From the NCBI GenBank assembly GCA_025463765.1, contig JAODBC010000024.1, positions 1 through 33,839 of the forward strand: a stretch of DNA of 33,839 nt. Reading direction: 5' to 3'. Below the pieces are notes generated by a model. That model made no database searches, was not told where the DNA came from, and saw only the letters and a program-made list of their open reading frames with translations. Of the stretch, positions 7,283 through 14,302 are shown in pieces. The DNA is from Subtercola sp. (GTDB lineage: Bacteria > Actinomycetota > Actinomycetes > Actinomycetales > Microbacteriaceae). Each line of letters starts with the position of its first letter. The stretch's first letter is position 1. The position numbers and the translations under genes were made by a program.

Positions 7283-8812
7283 ATGACCGAGTACACCACC
7301 ACGAACTCCGGCGCCCCCGTCGCCAGCGACGACCACTCGCAGAGCGTCGGCGCCGACGGCGTCATTCCGCTGCACGACCACTATCTGGTCGAGAAGCTGG
7401 CGCAGTTCAATCGCGAGAAGGTGCCCGAGCGCATCGTGCACGCCAAGGGCGGCGGAGCATTCGGCACCCTTGAGATCACCGACGACGTTTCGGCCTACAC
7501 TCGCGCGGCGCTCTTCCAGCCGGGCGTGACCACCGAGGCGCTGGCCAGGTTCTCCACGGTGGCCGGCGAGCAGGGCAGCCCCGACACCTGGCGCGACCCG
7601 CGCGGTTTCGCGCTCAAGTTCTACACGACCGAGGGCAACTACGACCTCGTGGGCAATAACACGCCCGTCTTTTTCATTCGTGATGGCATCAAGTTCCCTG
7701 ACTTCATCCACTCGCAGAAGCGGTTGCCGGGGTCGCACTTGCGCAACAACGACATGCAGTGGGATTTCTGGTCGCTCAGCCCGGAGTCTGCGCACCAAGT
7801 GACCTGGTTGATGGGTGACCGGGGGTTGCCGGCATCCTGGCGCCACATGGACGGCTTCGGTTCGCACACCTACCAGTGGATCAACGCCGCGGGTGAGCGA
7901 TTCTGGGTGAAGTACCACTTCAAGACCAACCAGGGCATCGAGATTCTGTCGCAAGAGGCCGCGAACCAGATCGCCGGCGAAGACGCAGACTTCCACATTC
8001 GCGATCTCGGCGAGGCCATCGGCCGCGGCGACTTTCCGTCGTGGACCCTCTCGGTGCAGATCATGCCCTACGCCGAGGCGGCTACGTACCGCTTCAACCC
8101 GTTCGACCTCACCAAGGTGTGGCCGCACAGCGACTACCCGCTGCACCGCGTCGGCACGCTCACGCTGAACCGCAACCCCGAGAACTACTTCGCCGAGATC
8201 GAGCAGGCCACGTTCGCCCCCTCGAACTTCGTGCCCGGTATCGCGGCCAGCCCCGACAAGATGCTGCTCGCCCGCATCTTCAGCTATGCGGATGCCCACC
8301 GGTACCGTGTCGGAACGAACCACGCCCAGCTGCCGGTCAACGCACCGCACGCCGCCCCAGTGAACTCGTACTCGAAAGACGGCGCGGCGCGCTACGCCTA
8401 CAACCCGCCGGCCGTGCCCGTGTATGCCCCGAACTCGGTGGGTGGCCCTGCCGCGTCACCGGATGCCGCCGCGGACAGCGCGGGCTGGCAGAACGACGGT
8501 GAGCTGCAGCGCACCGCGGCGACGCTGCACGCCGAAGACGACGATTTCGGCCAGGCCGGCACCCTCGTTCGCGAGGTGCTCGACGACGCCGCTCGCGAAC
8601 GGCTGGCGAACAACATCGCCGGTCACGTGGGCCAGGTCACCATTCCCGACATCAAGGCGCGCGCCCTGCAGTATTGGCGTAACGTCGACGCTTCGCTCGC
8701 CTCCCGCGTGGAGGCCCTGCTCGCCGAGGGCGGCATCGACCCCGACGTCGCGCCCCCGAACGCCGCCGGCCTCAGCCGCGAACCCGAAGCCGACGTCTCG
8801 CTGACGGTCTAA
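7283..8812 (+). CDS. katA: Monofunctional haem catalase
   Basis: 509 residues, the length of a small-subunit catalase; it dismutates hydrogen peroxide in the cytoplasm. Distal haem-pocket residues are His53 ([14 protein letters not shown]), Ser92 in [11 protein letters not shown], and the Asn in VGNNTPVFF (125-126). The proximal haem ligand tyrosine is Tyr335 in [14 protein letters not shown]. The C-terminal ~100 residues are the usual helical segment. Start ATG 7283 is preceded by GGAGAGA at the right distance. It lies downstream of the Fur-family gene; co-transcription through the repeat array or a separate promoter in the array are both possible. Two hairpin-bearing repeats follow the stop codon at once. 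Confidence 0.96.
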   Translation: MTEYTTTNSGAPVASDDHSQSVGADGVIPLHDHYLVEKLAQFNREKVPERIVHAKGGGAFGTLEITDDVSAYTRAALFQPGVTTEALARFSTVAGEQGSPDTWRDPRGFALKFYTTEGNYDLVGNNTPVFFIRDGIKFPDFIHSQKRLPGSHLRNNDMQWDFWSLSPESAHQVTWLMGDRGLPASWRHMDGFGSHTYQWINAAGERFWVKYHFKTNQGIEILSQEAANQIAGEDADFHIRDLGEAIGRGDFPSWTLSVQIMPYAEAATYRFNPFDLTKVWPHSDYPLHRVGTLTLNRNPENYFAEIEQATFAPSNFVPGIAASPDKMLLARIFSYADAHRYRVGTNHAQLPVNAPHAAPVNSYSKDGAARYAYNPPAVPVYAPNSVGGPAASPDAAADSAGWQNDGELQRTAATLHAEDDDFGQAGTLVREVLDDAARERLANNIAGHVGQVTIPDIKARALQYWRNVDASLASRVEALLAEGGIDPDVAPPNAAGLSREPEADVSLTV

Positions 8813-8888
8813 TCAAATTGGTGCGCCGCCGCCTCTGCGGCGCACGCTGGTCAAATTGGTGCGGCGCCGCCTGTGCGGCGCACGCTGG
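8813..8888 (+). repeat. Two tandem 38-bp hairpin units after katA (probable terminators)
   Basis: Units 8813-8850 and 8851-8888 differ at only a few positions. Each begins TCAAATTGGTGCG and forms a stem; the first pairs GTGCGCCGC (8821-8829) with GCGGCGCAC (8837-8845) perfectly. The first unit starts at the base after the katA stop codon, so a role as duplicated terminator is likely. Confidence 0.75.
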
Positions 8889-8925
8889 CAGTACCCCACG
8901 GCACAGATGTCGGTTCGCCGGGTCT

Positions 8926-8961
8926 AGCTGAACGCGACGAGCGCGGTCGCCGCGTTCAGCT
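8926..8961. terminator. 11-bp perfect inverted repeat between katA and the MFS gene
   Basis: AGCTGAACGCG (8926-8936) pairs with CGCGTTCAGCT (8951-8961), with three more base pairs inside. There is no U tract. It may be a terminator or a regulatory stem for the downstream transporter. The rest of 8889-9085 shows no gene. Confidence 0.5.
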
Positions 8962-9085
8962 GACCGTCGGTGTCAAGACGGCCGAAACGGTAGCCGCGAT
9001 GGCTTAGCGTTGAAGAGGCCGGTTGAGAACGCCGGCGCTGCAGGCGACGGGGCCGAGGCTGCCTGAACGAGCATCCGGAGACCGA

Positions 9086-10297
9086 GTGAAACCCCTGCAA
9101 GCCAATCGCGCGTGGACGCTGCGCCTCGCGGTGCTCGCCACCACGGCGGCGATCGCGGTCAGCACGATTTACCTGCCGCAGTCGATGCTGACCAACCTGG
9201 CCACGTCGCTAGGTGTCGCGCCGAGCGTCGCGAGCATCGCCGTCACGGCCGTGCAGGTCGGGTACGCCGTCGGCATCTTTCTGCTCGTACCGTTGTCTGA
9301 CCGCATCCAGCCGCGCCGGCAGATCACTGTGCAGCTCGTGCTGCTCGCGGCCGCGCTGCTGGCGACAGCGGTCATGCCCGAGATCGTGAGCGTCGCGCTC
9401 GGTTTTCTTGCGGTGGGGCTAGTTGCGAACATCGCGCAATTGACCATTCCTGCTGCGAACAAGCTGGCGCCAGAGAGTCGGTCGGGCGCGACCACCGCCA
9501 CGCTCGTCGGTGCCCTGCTGGTGGGCATCTTCGGCGGGCGGGTGCTGGCGAGCATCCTGGTCGACGCGCTCGGCTGGCGGCTTGTGGTGGTGGTGTTCGC
9601 GGCCCTAGTGCTGGCGACGATTCCGTTCTTCAGGCGCGCTCTGCGAGTGGATGTCGAGCTCTCTGAGCTCGGGACCCGTTACGGAACACTGCTGCTCGAC
9701 ACCCTCAAGCTGGCCCGCACCTCGCCGACGGCACTTCAGCTCTCGGGCATGAACTTCTTCGCCTTCGCCACCTTCAACTCGCTCTGGACCGTGATGGTGC
9801 TGCACCTCACTGGCCCGAGTTTCGGCTGGAGCGTCGCCGCTGCCGGCCTGTTCGGCCTGGTCGGGCTCGCGGCCGGGGTGGTCACGCCACTCGGCGGCCG
9901 CATCATCGACAGCATCGGCGCCATTCCGACGGCGGGCGCCTTTCTTGCTCTCATGCTGCTCGCCGCGGTCAGTGTGGTCATCGATTCGGGCAACGTCGTA
10001 CTGTTCGGCGTCTCGATGTTTCTTGTGACTCTCGGCAACCAGATCGCCCAGTCGGCAAACCAGAACCGAGTGCTGCGCACGAATCCTCAGGCTCCCGCGC
10101 AGGCGAACACCGTCTTCATGGTCGCGGTCTTCTTCGGCGGTTCGGTCGGCGCCTTTCTGGGCGTTTTCGCCTACGACGCGGGTGGGATGACCGCGGTGGG
10201 CATTCAGGCCGTGGTGCTGGTACTGCTGGCCCTCGCCATCTGGCTGCTGGCGTGTCGCGCCGCCCGTCGCGCAGAAGGTGGCTTGCGCTCGACCTGA
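9086..10297 (+). CDS. MFS transporter (DHA1-like, 12 helices)
   Basis: 403 residues from GTG 9086, chosen because CGGAG (9076-9080) lies at ribosome-site distance. The longer TTG start at 9023 would add a non-homologous-looking leader of 21 residues. The first helix begins at WTLRLAVLATTAAIAVSTIYLPQS. The loop 2-3 motif is PLSDRIQPRRQ, a variant of the MFS motif A. Alternating hydrophobic segments fit twelve helices with a central loop after residue ~190 (FFRRALRVDVELSELGTRYG). It resembles arabinose-efflux-type or small-molecule exporters; the substrate is unknown. It ends just before the PadR promoter and may be unlinked to it. Confidence 0.85.
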   Translation: MKPLQANRAWTLRLAVLATTAAIAVSTIYLPQSMLTNLATSLGVAPSVASIAVTAVQVGYAVGIFLLVPLSDRIQPRRQITVQLVLLAAALLATAVMPEIVSVALGFLAVGLVANIAQLTIPAANKLAPESRSGATTATLVGALLVGIFGGRVLASILVDALGWRLVVVVFAALVLATIPFFRRALRVDVELSELGTRYGTLLLDTLKLARTSPTALQLSGMNFFAFATFNSLWTVMVLHLTGPSFGWSVAAAGLFGLVGLAAGVVTPLGGRIIDSIGAIPTAGAFLALMLLAAVSVVIDSGNVVLFGVSMFLVTLGNQIAQSANQNRVLRTNPQAPAQANTVFMVAVFFGGSVGAFLGVFAYDAGGMTAVGIQAVVLVLLALAIWLLACRAARRAEGGLRST

Positions 10298-10307
10298 GAC
10301 CGGCGTA

Positions 10308-10350
10308 TATTCCATGTGGAATAGTTCACACCGAATAATTCATCCGGAAT
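10308..10350. promoter_or_regulatory. Two palindromic sites in the padR promoter
   Basis: Site 1 is ATTCCATGTGGAAT (10309-10322), extended to a 16-bp palindrome at 10308-10323. Site 2 is ATTCATCCGGAAT (10338-10350). Both have ATTC..GGAAT arms and are 29 bp apart, centred 24-58 bp before the padR start. Binding by the PadR protein is inferred. Confidence 0.6.
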
Positions 10351-10373
10351 ACGCTCGAACAGGAATCACTCGC

Positions 10374-11033
10374 ATGGCCCCGGCAGCCCTCACTCCGCTC
10401 AGTCTCTCGGCTCTCGCGCTGTTGACCGAGTCGCCGATGCACCCGTACGAGATGTACCAACTGCTCATCAAGCGCTTCAAGAACGAGATCGTCAAAGTGC
10501 GCCCGGGGTCGCTCTATCACGCGGTCGACCGGTTGGCCCGCGACGGCTTCGCCGCCGTCGTGGGAACCGGTCGCGACGGCAGCCGCCCGGAGAAGACGAC
10601 CTACGAGATCACTCCAGCGGGCAGGGCGGCGCTCGAAGCCCGCGTCACTGAGCTGCTCGAAACACCGACGAACGAGTATCCGGAGTTCGAGTTGGCGATC
10701 AGTGAGGCTCATAACCTGCCGAGGGCCACGGTCATCCAGTTGCTGACGGTGCGGCTCGCAGCGCTGCGTGAGCAATTGTCGGTGGTGCGTGATCTGATCG
10801 GTCGAAAGAGCGCCGAGGGTGCCCTGAAGCTGTTCTACCTACACGGCTCGCATCGTGAAGCCCTGCTGACCACAGAGATCGCCTGGATCGAACAACTCGT
10901 CGCCGACCTGACCTCGCACGCCATCGTCTGGCTGGACGACCCCGACTTCGACCGGGCCGACTCTGCTGATGAACAGCGTGCAGCTGCCGAGGCACACGCC
11001 GACTATTTCTTAGCCTCGGCGCCCACCACTTAA
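10374..11033 (+). CDS. PadR-family transcriptional regulator
   Basis: 219 residues from ATG 10374 (AGGA at 10361-10364). The N-terminal PadR winged helix spans about residues 5-90: LSLSALALLTESPMHPYEMYQLL, then KVRPGSLYHAVDRLARDGF, and the wing GSRPEKTTYEITPAGRAAL. A helical C-terminal Vir-type dimerisation region follows to about residue 185. A longer frame from 10278 overlaps the palindromic operator region and is rejected. The gene lies 32 bp upstream of a DHA2 exporter in the same direction, the classic arrangement of a repressor with a drug pump, and two palindromes in its promoter suggest autorepression. The inducing ligand is unknown. Confidence 0.93.
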   Translation: MAPAALTPLSLSALALLTESPMHPYEMYQLLIKRFKNEIVKVRPGSLYHAVDRLARDGFAAVVGTGRDGSRPEKTTYEITPAGRAALEARVTELLETPTNEYPEFELAISEAHNLPRATVIQLLTVRLAALREQLSVVRDLIGRKSAEGALKLFYLHGSHREALLTTEIAWIEQLVADLTSHAIVWLDDPDFDRADSADEQRAAAEAHADYFLASAPTT

Positions 11034-11065
11034 CGACTTCGCACACACAAACGTAAGGAATACCA

Positions 11066-12727
11066 ATGGAAACCATGGCAAAGCCGTGGCCCGCACTCTG
11101 GACGCTGGTGATCGGGTTCTTCATGATCCTGGTCGACAGCACCATCGTCTCGGTCGCCACCCCGGCCATTCAGAAAGGCCTCGACGCCGACATCAACGCC
11201 GTCGTCTGGGTTACGAGCGCCTATCTGCTCGCCTATGCCGTGCCGCTGCTCATCACCGGCCGTCTCGGCGACCGCTTCGGGCCGAAGTACGTCTACCTCA
11301 CCGGCCTGGTGATCTTCACGCTCGCGTCGCTCTGGTGCGGGTTCGCGGGTGACATCAACACGCTGATCATCGCCCGTGTGGTGCAGGGTCTCGGCGCAGC
11401 CCTGATGACGCCGCAGACCATGGCCGTCATCACCCGCATCTTTCCGGCGACCAGCCGCGGGCAAGCCATGGCGCTCTGGGGTGCCGTCGCGGGCATCGCA
11501 ACGCTGGTCGGCCCGATTCTGGGCGGCGTGCTGGTCGACGGCCTCGGCTGGGAGTGGATCTTCTTCGTGAACGTGCCCATCGGCGTGATCGCGTTCGTAC
11601 TGGCAGTGAAGTTCGTGCCCGTACTGAAGACGCACGAGCACAAGTTCGACATTCTCGGTGTGGTGCTCAGCGCCATCGCCCTGTTCTGCATCGTGTTCGG
11701 CATTCAAGAGGGCGAGACCTACAACTGGGGAACGATCACGGGCATCATCACAGTGTGGGGCCTGATCATCTTCGGCATCGTCATGCTCGGCTTGTTCATC
11801 GTGTGGCAGATGGTCAACCGCGGCGAGCCGCTGCTGCCGCTCAAGGTGTTCCGTGACCGCAACTTCTCGCTGGCGAACGTCGCCATCACCGTGATGGGGT
11901 TCGTCATCACCGGAATGGTGTTGCCGTTCATGCTGTACGCACAGGATGTTCGGGCATTGACTCCGACGCAGGCCGCCCTGATGCTCGTGCCGATGGCCGT
12001 CTTCACCGGCGGGCTCTCGCCCGTCGTGGGCAAGCTGGTCGATCGAGTGCACCCGCGCATCCTGACCCTGTTCGGCTTTCTGGCGCTCTCGGGTGCCCTG
12101 TTCTGGCAGAGCTCTCTGATGACGCCGACTGTCGAGCTCTGGCAGCTGCTCTTTCCGCTGGCTCTGCTCGGTGTGGCGAACGCGTTCATCTGGGCGCCGC
12201 TGTCGACCACGGCGACGCGTAATCTCAATCCGAAGCTGGCGGGCGCGGGCTCTGGTGTGTACAACACCACCCGCCAGGTCGGTGCGGTCATCGGTAGCGC
12301 GGCCATCGCTGCACTCATGCAGTCGCGTCTGACGGCTCTGCTTCCGGCTGCTGCCGGGGGCGCTGGCTCTGCCGGCGAGACCGGTGCGCTTCCCGATGCG
12401 GCGAAGGCCGGTTTCGCAACGGCCATGTCGCAGGCGATGCTGCTGCCCGCCGTCGTGGCGCTGCTCGGTGCCGTCGCAGTGATCTTCTTCGCGAAGCCCG
12501 CCGCGCGTACCTGGGGCCCCTCGGCCGGTGCCGGCGTCGCAGCTCCCGCCTCTGCCGGCGACGGCGTCGCGGCCACCGCGACAGCGACCGCTGGTGCTGC
12601 TGCTGCGCCTTCGCCTGCCACGGCTCCGGGCGCTGCCCCGCCGGCGACTGCCAGTGCTGGTGCTGCTGCACCCGCGCCAGCGCAATCCGCCTCGCGCGCA
12701 AACCCGCCGGCCCCGGCCGCTGGTTGA
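11066..12727 (+). CDS. DHA2-family (EmrB/QacA-like) multidrug exporter
   Basis: 553 residues with about 14 predicted membrane helices up to residue ~485 (WPALWTLVIGFFMILVDSTIVSVATPAI is helix 1). The DHA2 hallmark motif DSTIVSVATPAI and motif A RLGDRFGPKYVYLTG are present, as is the proline/glycine-rich motif C (LWGAVAGIATLVGPILGGVLVDG). The last ~70 residues are an Ala/Pro/Thr-rich low-complexity tail that is probably cytosolic and disordered. ATG 11066 follows AAGGAA by 5 nt. It is likely co-transcribed with the PadR gene 32 bp upstream and controlled by it. It exports hydrophobic drugs or cations by proton antiport in characterised relatives; the substrate here is not known. Confidence 0.93.
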   Translation: METMAKPWPALWTLVIGFFMILVDSTIVSVATPAIQKGLDADINAVVWVTSAYLLAYAVPLLITGRLGDRFGPKYVYLTGLVIFTLASLWCGFAGDINTLIIARVVQGLGAALMTPQTMAVITRIFPATSRGQAMALWGAVAGIATLVGPILGGVLVDGLGWEWIFFVNVPIGVIAFVLAVKFVPVLKTHEHKFDILGVVLSAIALFCIVFGIQEGETYNWGTITGIITVWGLIIFGIVMLGLFIVWQMVNRGEPLLPLKVFRDRNFSLANVAITVMGFVITGMVLPFMLYAQDVRALTPTQAALMLVPMAVFTGGLSPVVGKLVDRVHPRILTLFGFLALSGALFWQSSLMTPTVELWQLLFPLALLGVANAFIWAPLSTTATRNLNPKLAGAGSGVYNTTRQVGAVIGSAAIAALMQSRLTALLPAAAGGAGSAGETGALPDAAKAGFATAMSQAMLLPAVVALLGAVAVIFFAKPAARTWGPSAGAGVAAPASAGDGVAATATATAGAAAAPSPATAPGAAPPATASAGAAAPAPAQSASRANPPAPAAG

Positions 12728-12742
12728 TCGGGCTGCACTCCT

Positions 12743-12808
12743 GAACGCGCCCGTTCGGCGTATCCGCCCCTGTTCGAACGGGCGCGGGCGCACCGAACGG
12801 GCGCGTTC
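12743..12808. terminator. 16-bp perfect inverted repeat after the DHA2 exporter
   Basis: The arm at 12743-12758 (GAACGCGCCCGTTCGG) is the exact reverse complement of 12793-12808. The 34-nt interior holds a second stem around GTTCGAAC. It begins 15 bp after the exporter stop, so a terminator role is likely. The remainder of the 330-bp gap to 13057 shows no gene. Confidence 0.6.
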
Positions 12809-13044
12809 GCGTGGGCGGGCGCCCGCGGCGCATCCGCTCCGCCATCCGCCGCTCCGCCACCCCGTCGCCCCACCCCGGCGCGCTCAGGGGTTACGGAGGT
12901 TGGCGCATCCGGGCGTGACAGGCTGGAACCACCGAAGTTTTGTGCGGCGCCGCTCGAAACCCATCTCACGAACCTGTGAAGGATGCGTTTTTTGCCCGAA
13001 CCCCTTTCCGTGCCGATTTTTCTCGCGGACGGCGATTTTCTCCC

Positions 13045-13057
13045 TATGCTGGGCGCT
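13045..13057 (+). promoter_or_regulatory. Putative leaderless -10 of the MscS gene
   Basis: TATGCT at 13045-13050, 7 nt before ATG 13058. It supports that start over the in-frame ATG at 13046, which overlaps this -10, and the ATG at 12983. Confidence 0.4.
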
Positions 13058-14239
13058 ATGCCGTGGCTGCAAGCGCTCGTCTACGTTCTGATCGCCGTCG
13101 TTCTCGCCGTTGTCATCACGGCGGTCACGGCGTTCATCGTGCGCCGCATCGCACGCAAGAAGGCCTGGGCCGGCGTGCTCATCAAACGGGCGCGGATGCC
13201 CTTCCGCATCTTCTTGCTGGTACTCGCGCTCTGGGCGGCGTTACAGGCGACCGCCCTCGACCCGGGATGGCGCGAAGGGCTCAGCCACACGTTCCTCGTG
13301 CTCGCAATTGCCTCTGGCACCTGGCTGGTCTGCGCGCTTGCGATCTTTCTCGAAGACCTCGGTCTCGCGCGGTACCGCATCGACGTGGCCGACAACCGGC
13401 ATGCTCGGCGGTTGCGCACGCAAGTGCTGATCATCCGCCGCATCACGGTCGTCGCGGCGGTGCTGCTCGGGGTCGGCGCGATTCTGCTCACGTTCCCCGG
13501 AGTCTCGGCTGCGGGCGCGAGCATCCTGGCGTCGGCCGGTCTCATCTCGATCATCGCCGGTCTCGCGGCTCAGTCGACGCTCGCCAATGTGTTCGCCGGA
13601 GTTCAGCTCGCCTTCAGTGACGCGATTCGCGTGGACGACGTGGTGATCGTCGAGACCGAATGGGGTCGCATCGAGGAGATCACTCTCACCTACGTCGTGG
13701 TGCATTTGTGGGACGACCGGCGTATGGTGCTGCCGTCGACGTACTTCACCACCACGCCGTTTCAGAACTGGACGCGTAAGAACTCTGAGCTCATGGGCTC
13801 GGTCGAGTTCGATCTCGATTGGCGGGTGCAGCCCGACGCGATGCGCGACGAGTTGCACCGGGTGATCGAGAAGACCGAGCTGTGGGATCACCGCGTGGCC
13901 ATTCTGCAAGTGACCGATGCGGTGGCCGGGTATGTGCGCATCCGCATTCTCGTGACGGCGGTCGACGCCCCGACACTGTTCGATCTGCGGTGCTACGTTC
14001 GCGAGTCGATGGTGAGCTGGGTGCAGCAGGTGAGCCCGCAGACGGTTCCGCACGCGCGGGTCGAGCTCTCGGAGACCCCGCTCGAGACCGACGCGCCGCG
14101 AAAGAAGACGACCCCGTCGAGCACCCCACCGGATGCCCTGTTCAGCGGCGACGCCCGCTCCGCGTTGCGCGGCAGCCAGTTCACCGGCCCGGTCGAGGTG
14201 CAGAAGGTCACCCCCGACACTCCGGTCGACGAGCCGTGA
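13058..14239 (+). CDS. MscS-family small-conductance mechanosensitive channel
   Basis: 393 residues from ATG 13058. It is a membrane protein with an N-terminal helix (MPWLQALVYVLIAVVLAVVITAV), further helices near residues 55 and 75, and a helix pair at about 130-175. The pore-lining helix (GASILASAGLISIIAGLAAQSTLANVFAGVQLAFSD) is rich in Ala/Gly as in MscS TM3. The beta domain follows (IRVDDVVIVETEWGRIEEITLTYVVVHLWDDRRMVLPSTYF), with the MscS-typical turn to FQNWTRK. The last ~50 residues are charged and low-complexity. It opens under membrane tension to release solutes on osmotic downshock. It is monocistronic, ended by a strong hairpin. Confidence 0.92.
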   Translation: MPWLQALVYVLIAVVLAVVITAVTAFIVRRIARKKAWAGVLIKRARMPFRIFLLVLALWAALQATALDPGWREGLSHTFLVLAIASGTWLVCALAIFLEDLGLARYRIDVADNRHARRLRTQVLIIRRITVVAAVLLGVGAILLTFPGVSAAGASILASAGLISIIAGLAAQSTLANVFAGVQLAFSDAIRVDDVVIVETEWGRIEEITLTYVVVHLWDDRRMVLPSTYFTTTPFQNWTRKNSELMGSVEFDLDWRVQPDAMRDELHRVIEKTELWDHRVAILQVTDAVAGYVRIRILVTAVDAPTLFDLRCYVRESMVSWVQQVSPQTVPHARVELSETPLETDAPRKKTTPSSTPPDALFSGDARSALRGSQFTGPVEVQKVTPDTPVDEP

Positions 14240-14283
14240 CCCGAAAAGCCCCGCCGATTCGCAGTTCGGCGGGGCTTTTCGGG
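14240..14283. terminator. Bidirectional rho-independent terminator (18-bp perfect stem)
   Basis: The arms 14240-14257 and 14266-14283 are exact reverse complements (CCCGAAAAGCCCCGCCGA) with an 8-nt loop. An A run on the left and a T run (CTTTTC) on the right serve both strands. It sits between the convergent MscS and GH15 genes, 1 bp after the MscS stop. Confidence 0.92.
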
Positions 14284-14302
14284 TACCGGATGCTCGGCAG
14301 AC

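Noticed and set aside
9023..9085. Longer N-terminus of the MFS protein (TTG 9023)
   Set aside because: The GTG at 9086 has a ribosome site and begins just before helix 1; the extra 21 residues look random.
13046..13048. ATG 13046 as start of the MscS channel
   Set aside because: It overlaps the likely -10 TATGCT and has no ribosome site; ATG 13058 fits a leaderless start. Not fully excluded.
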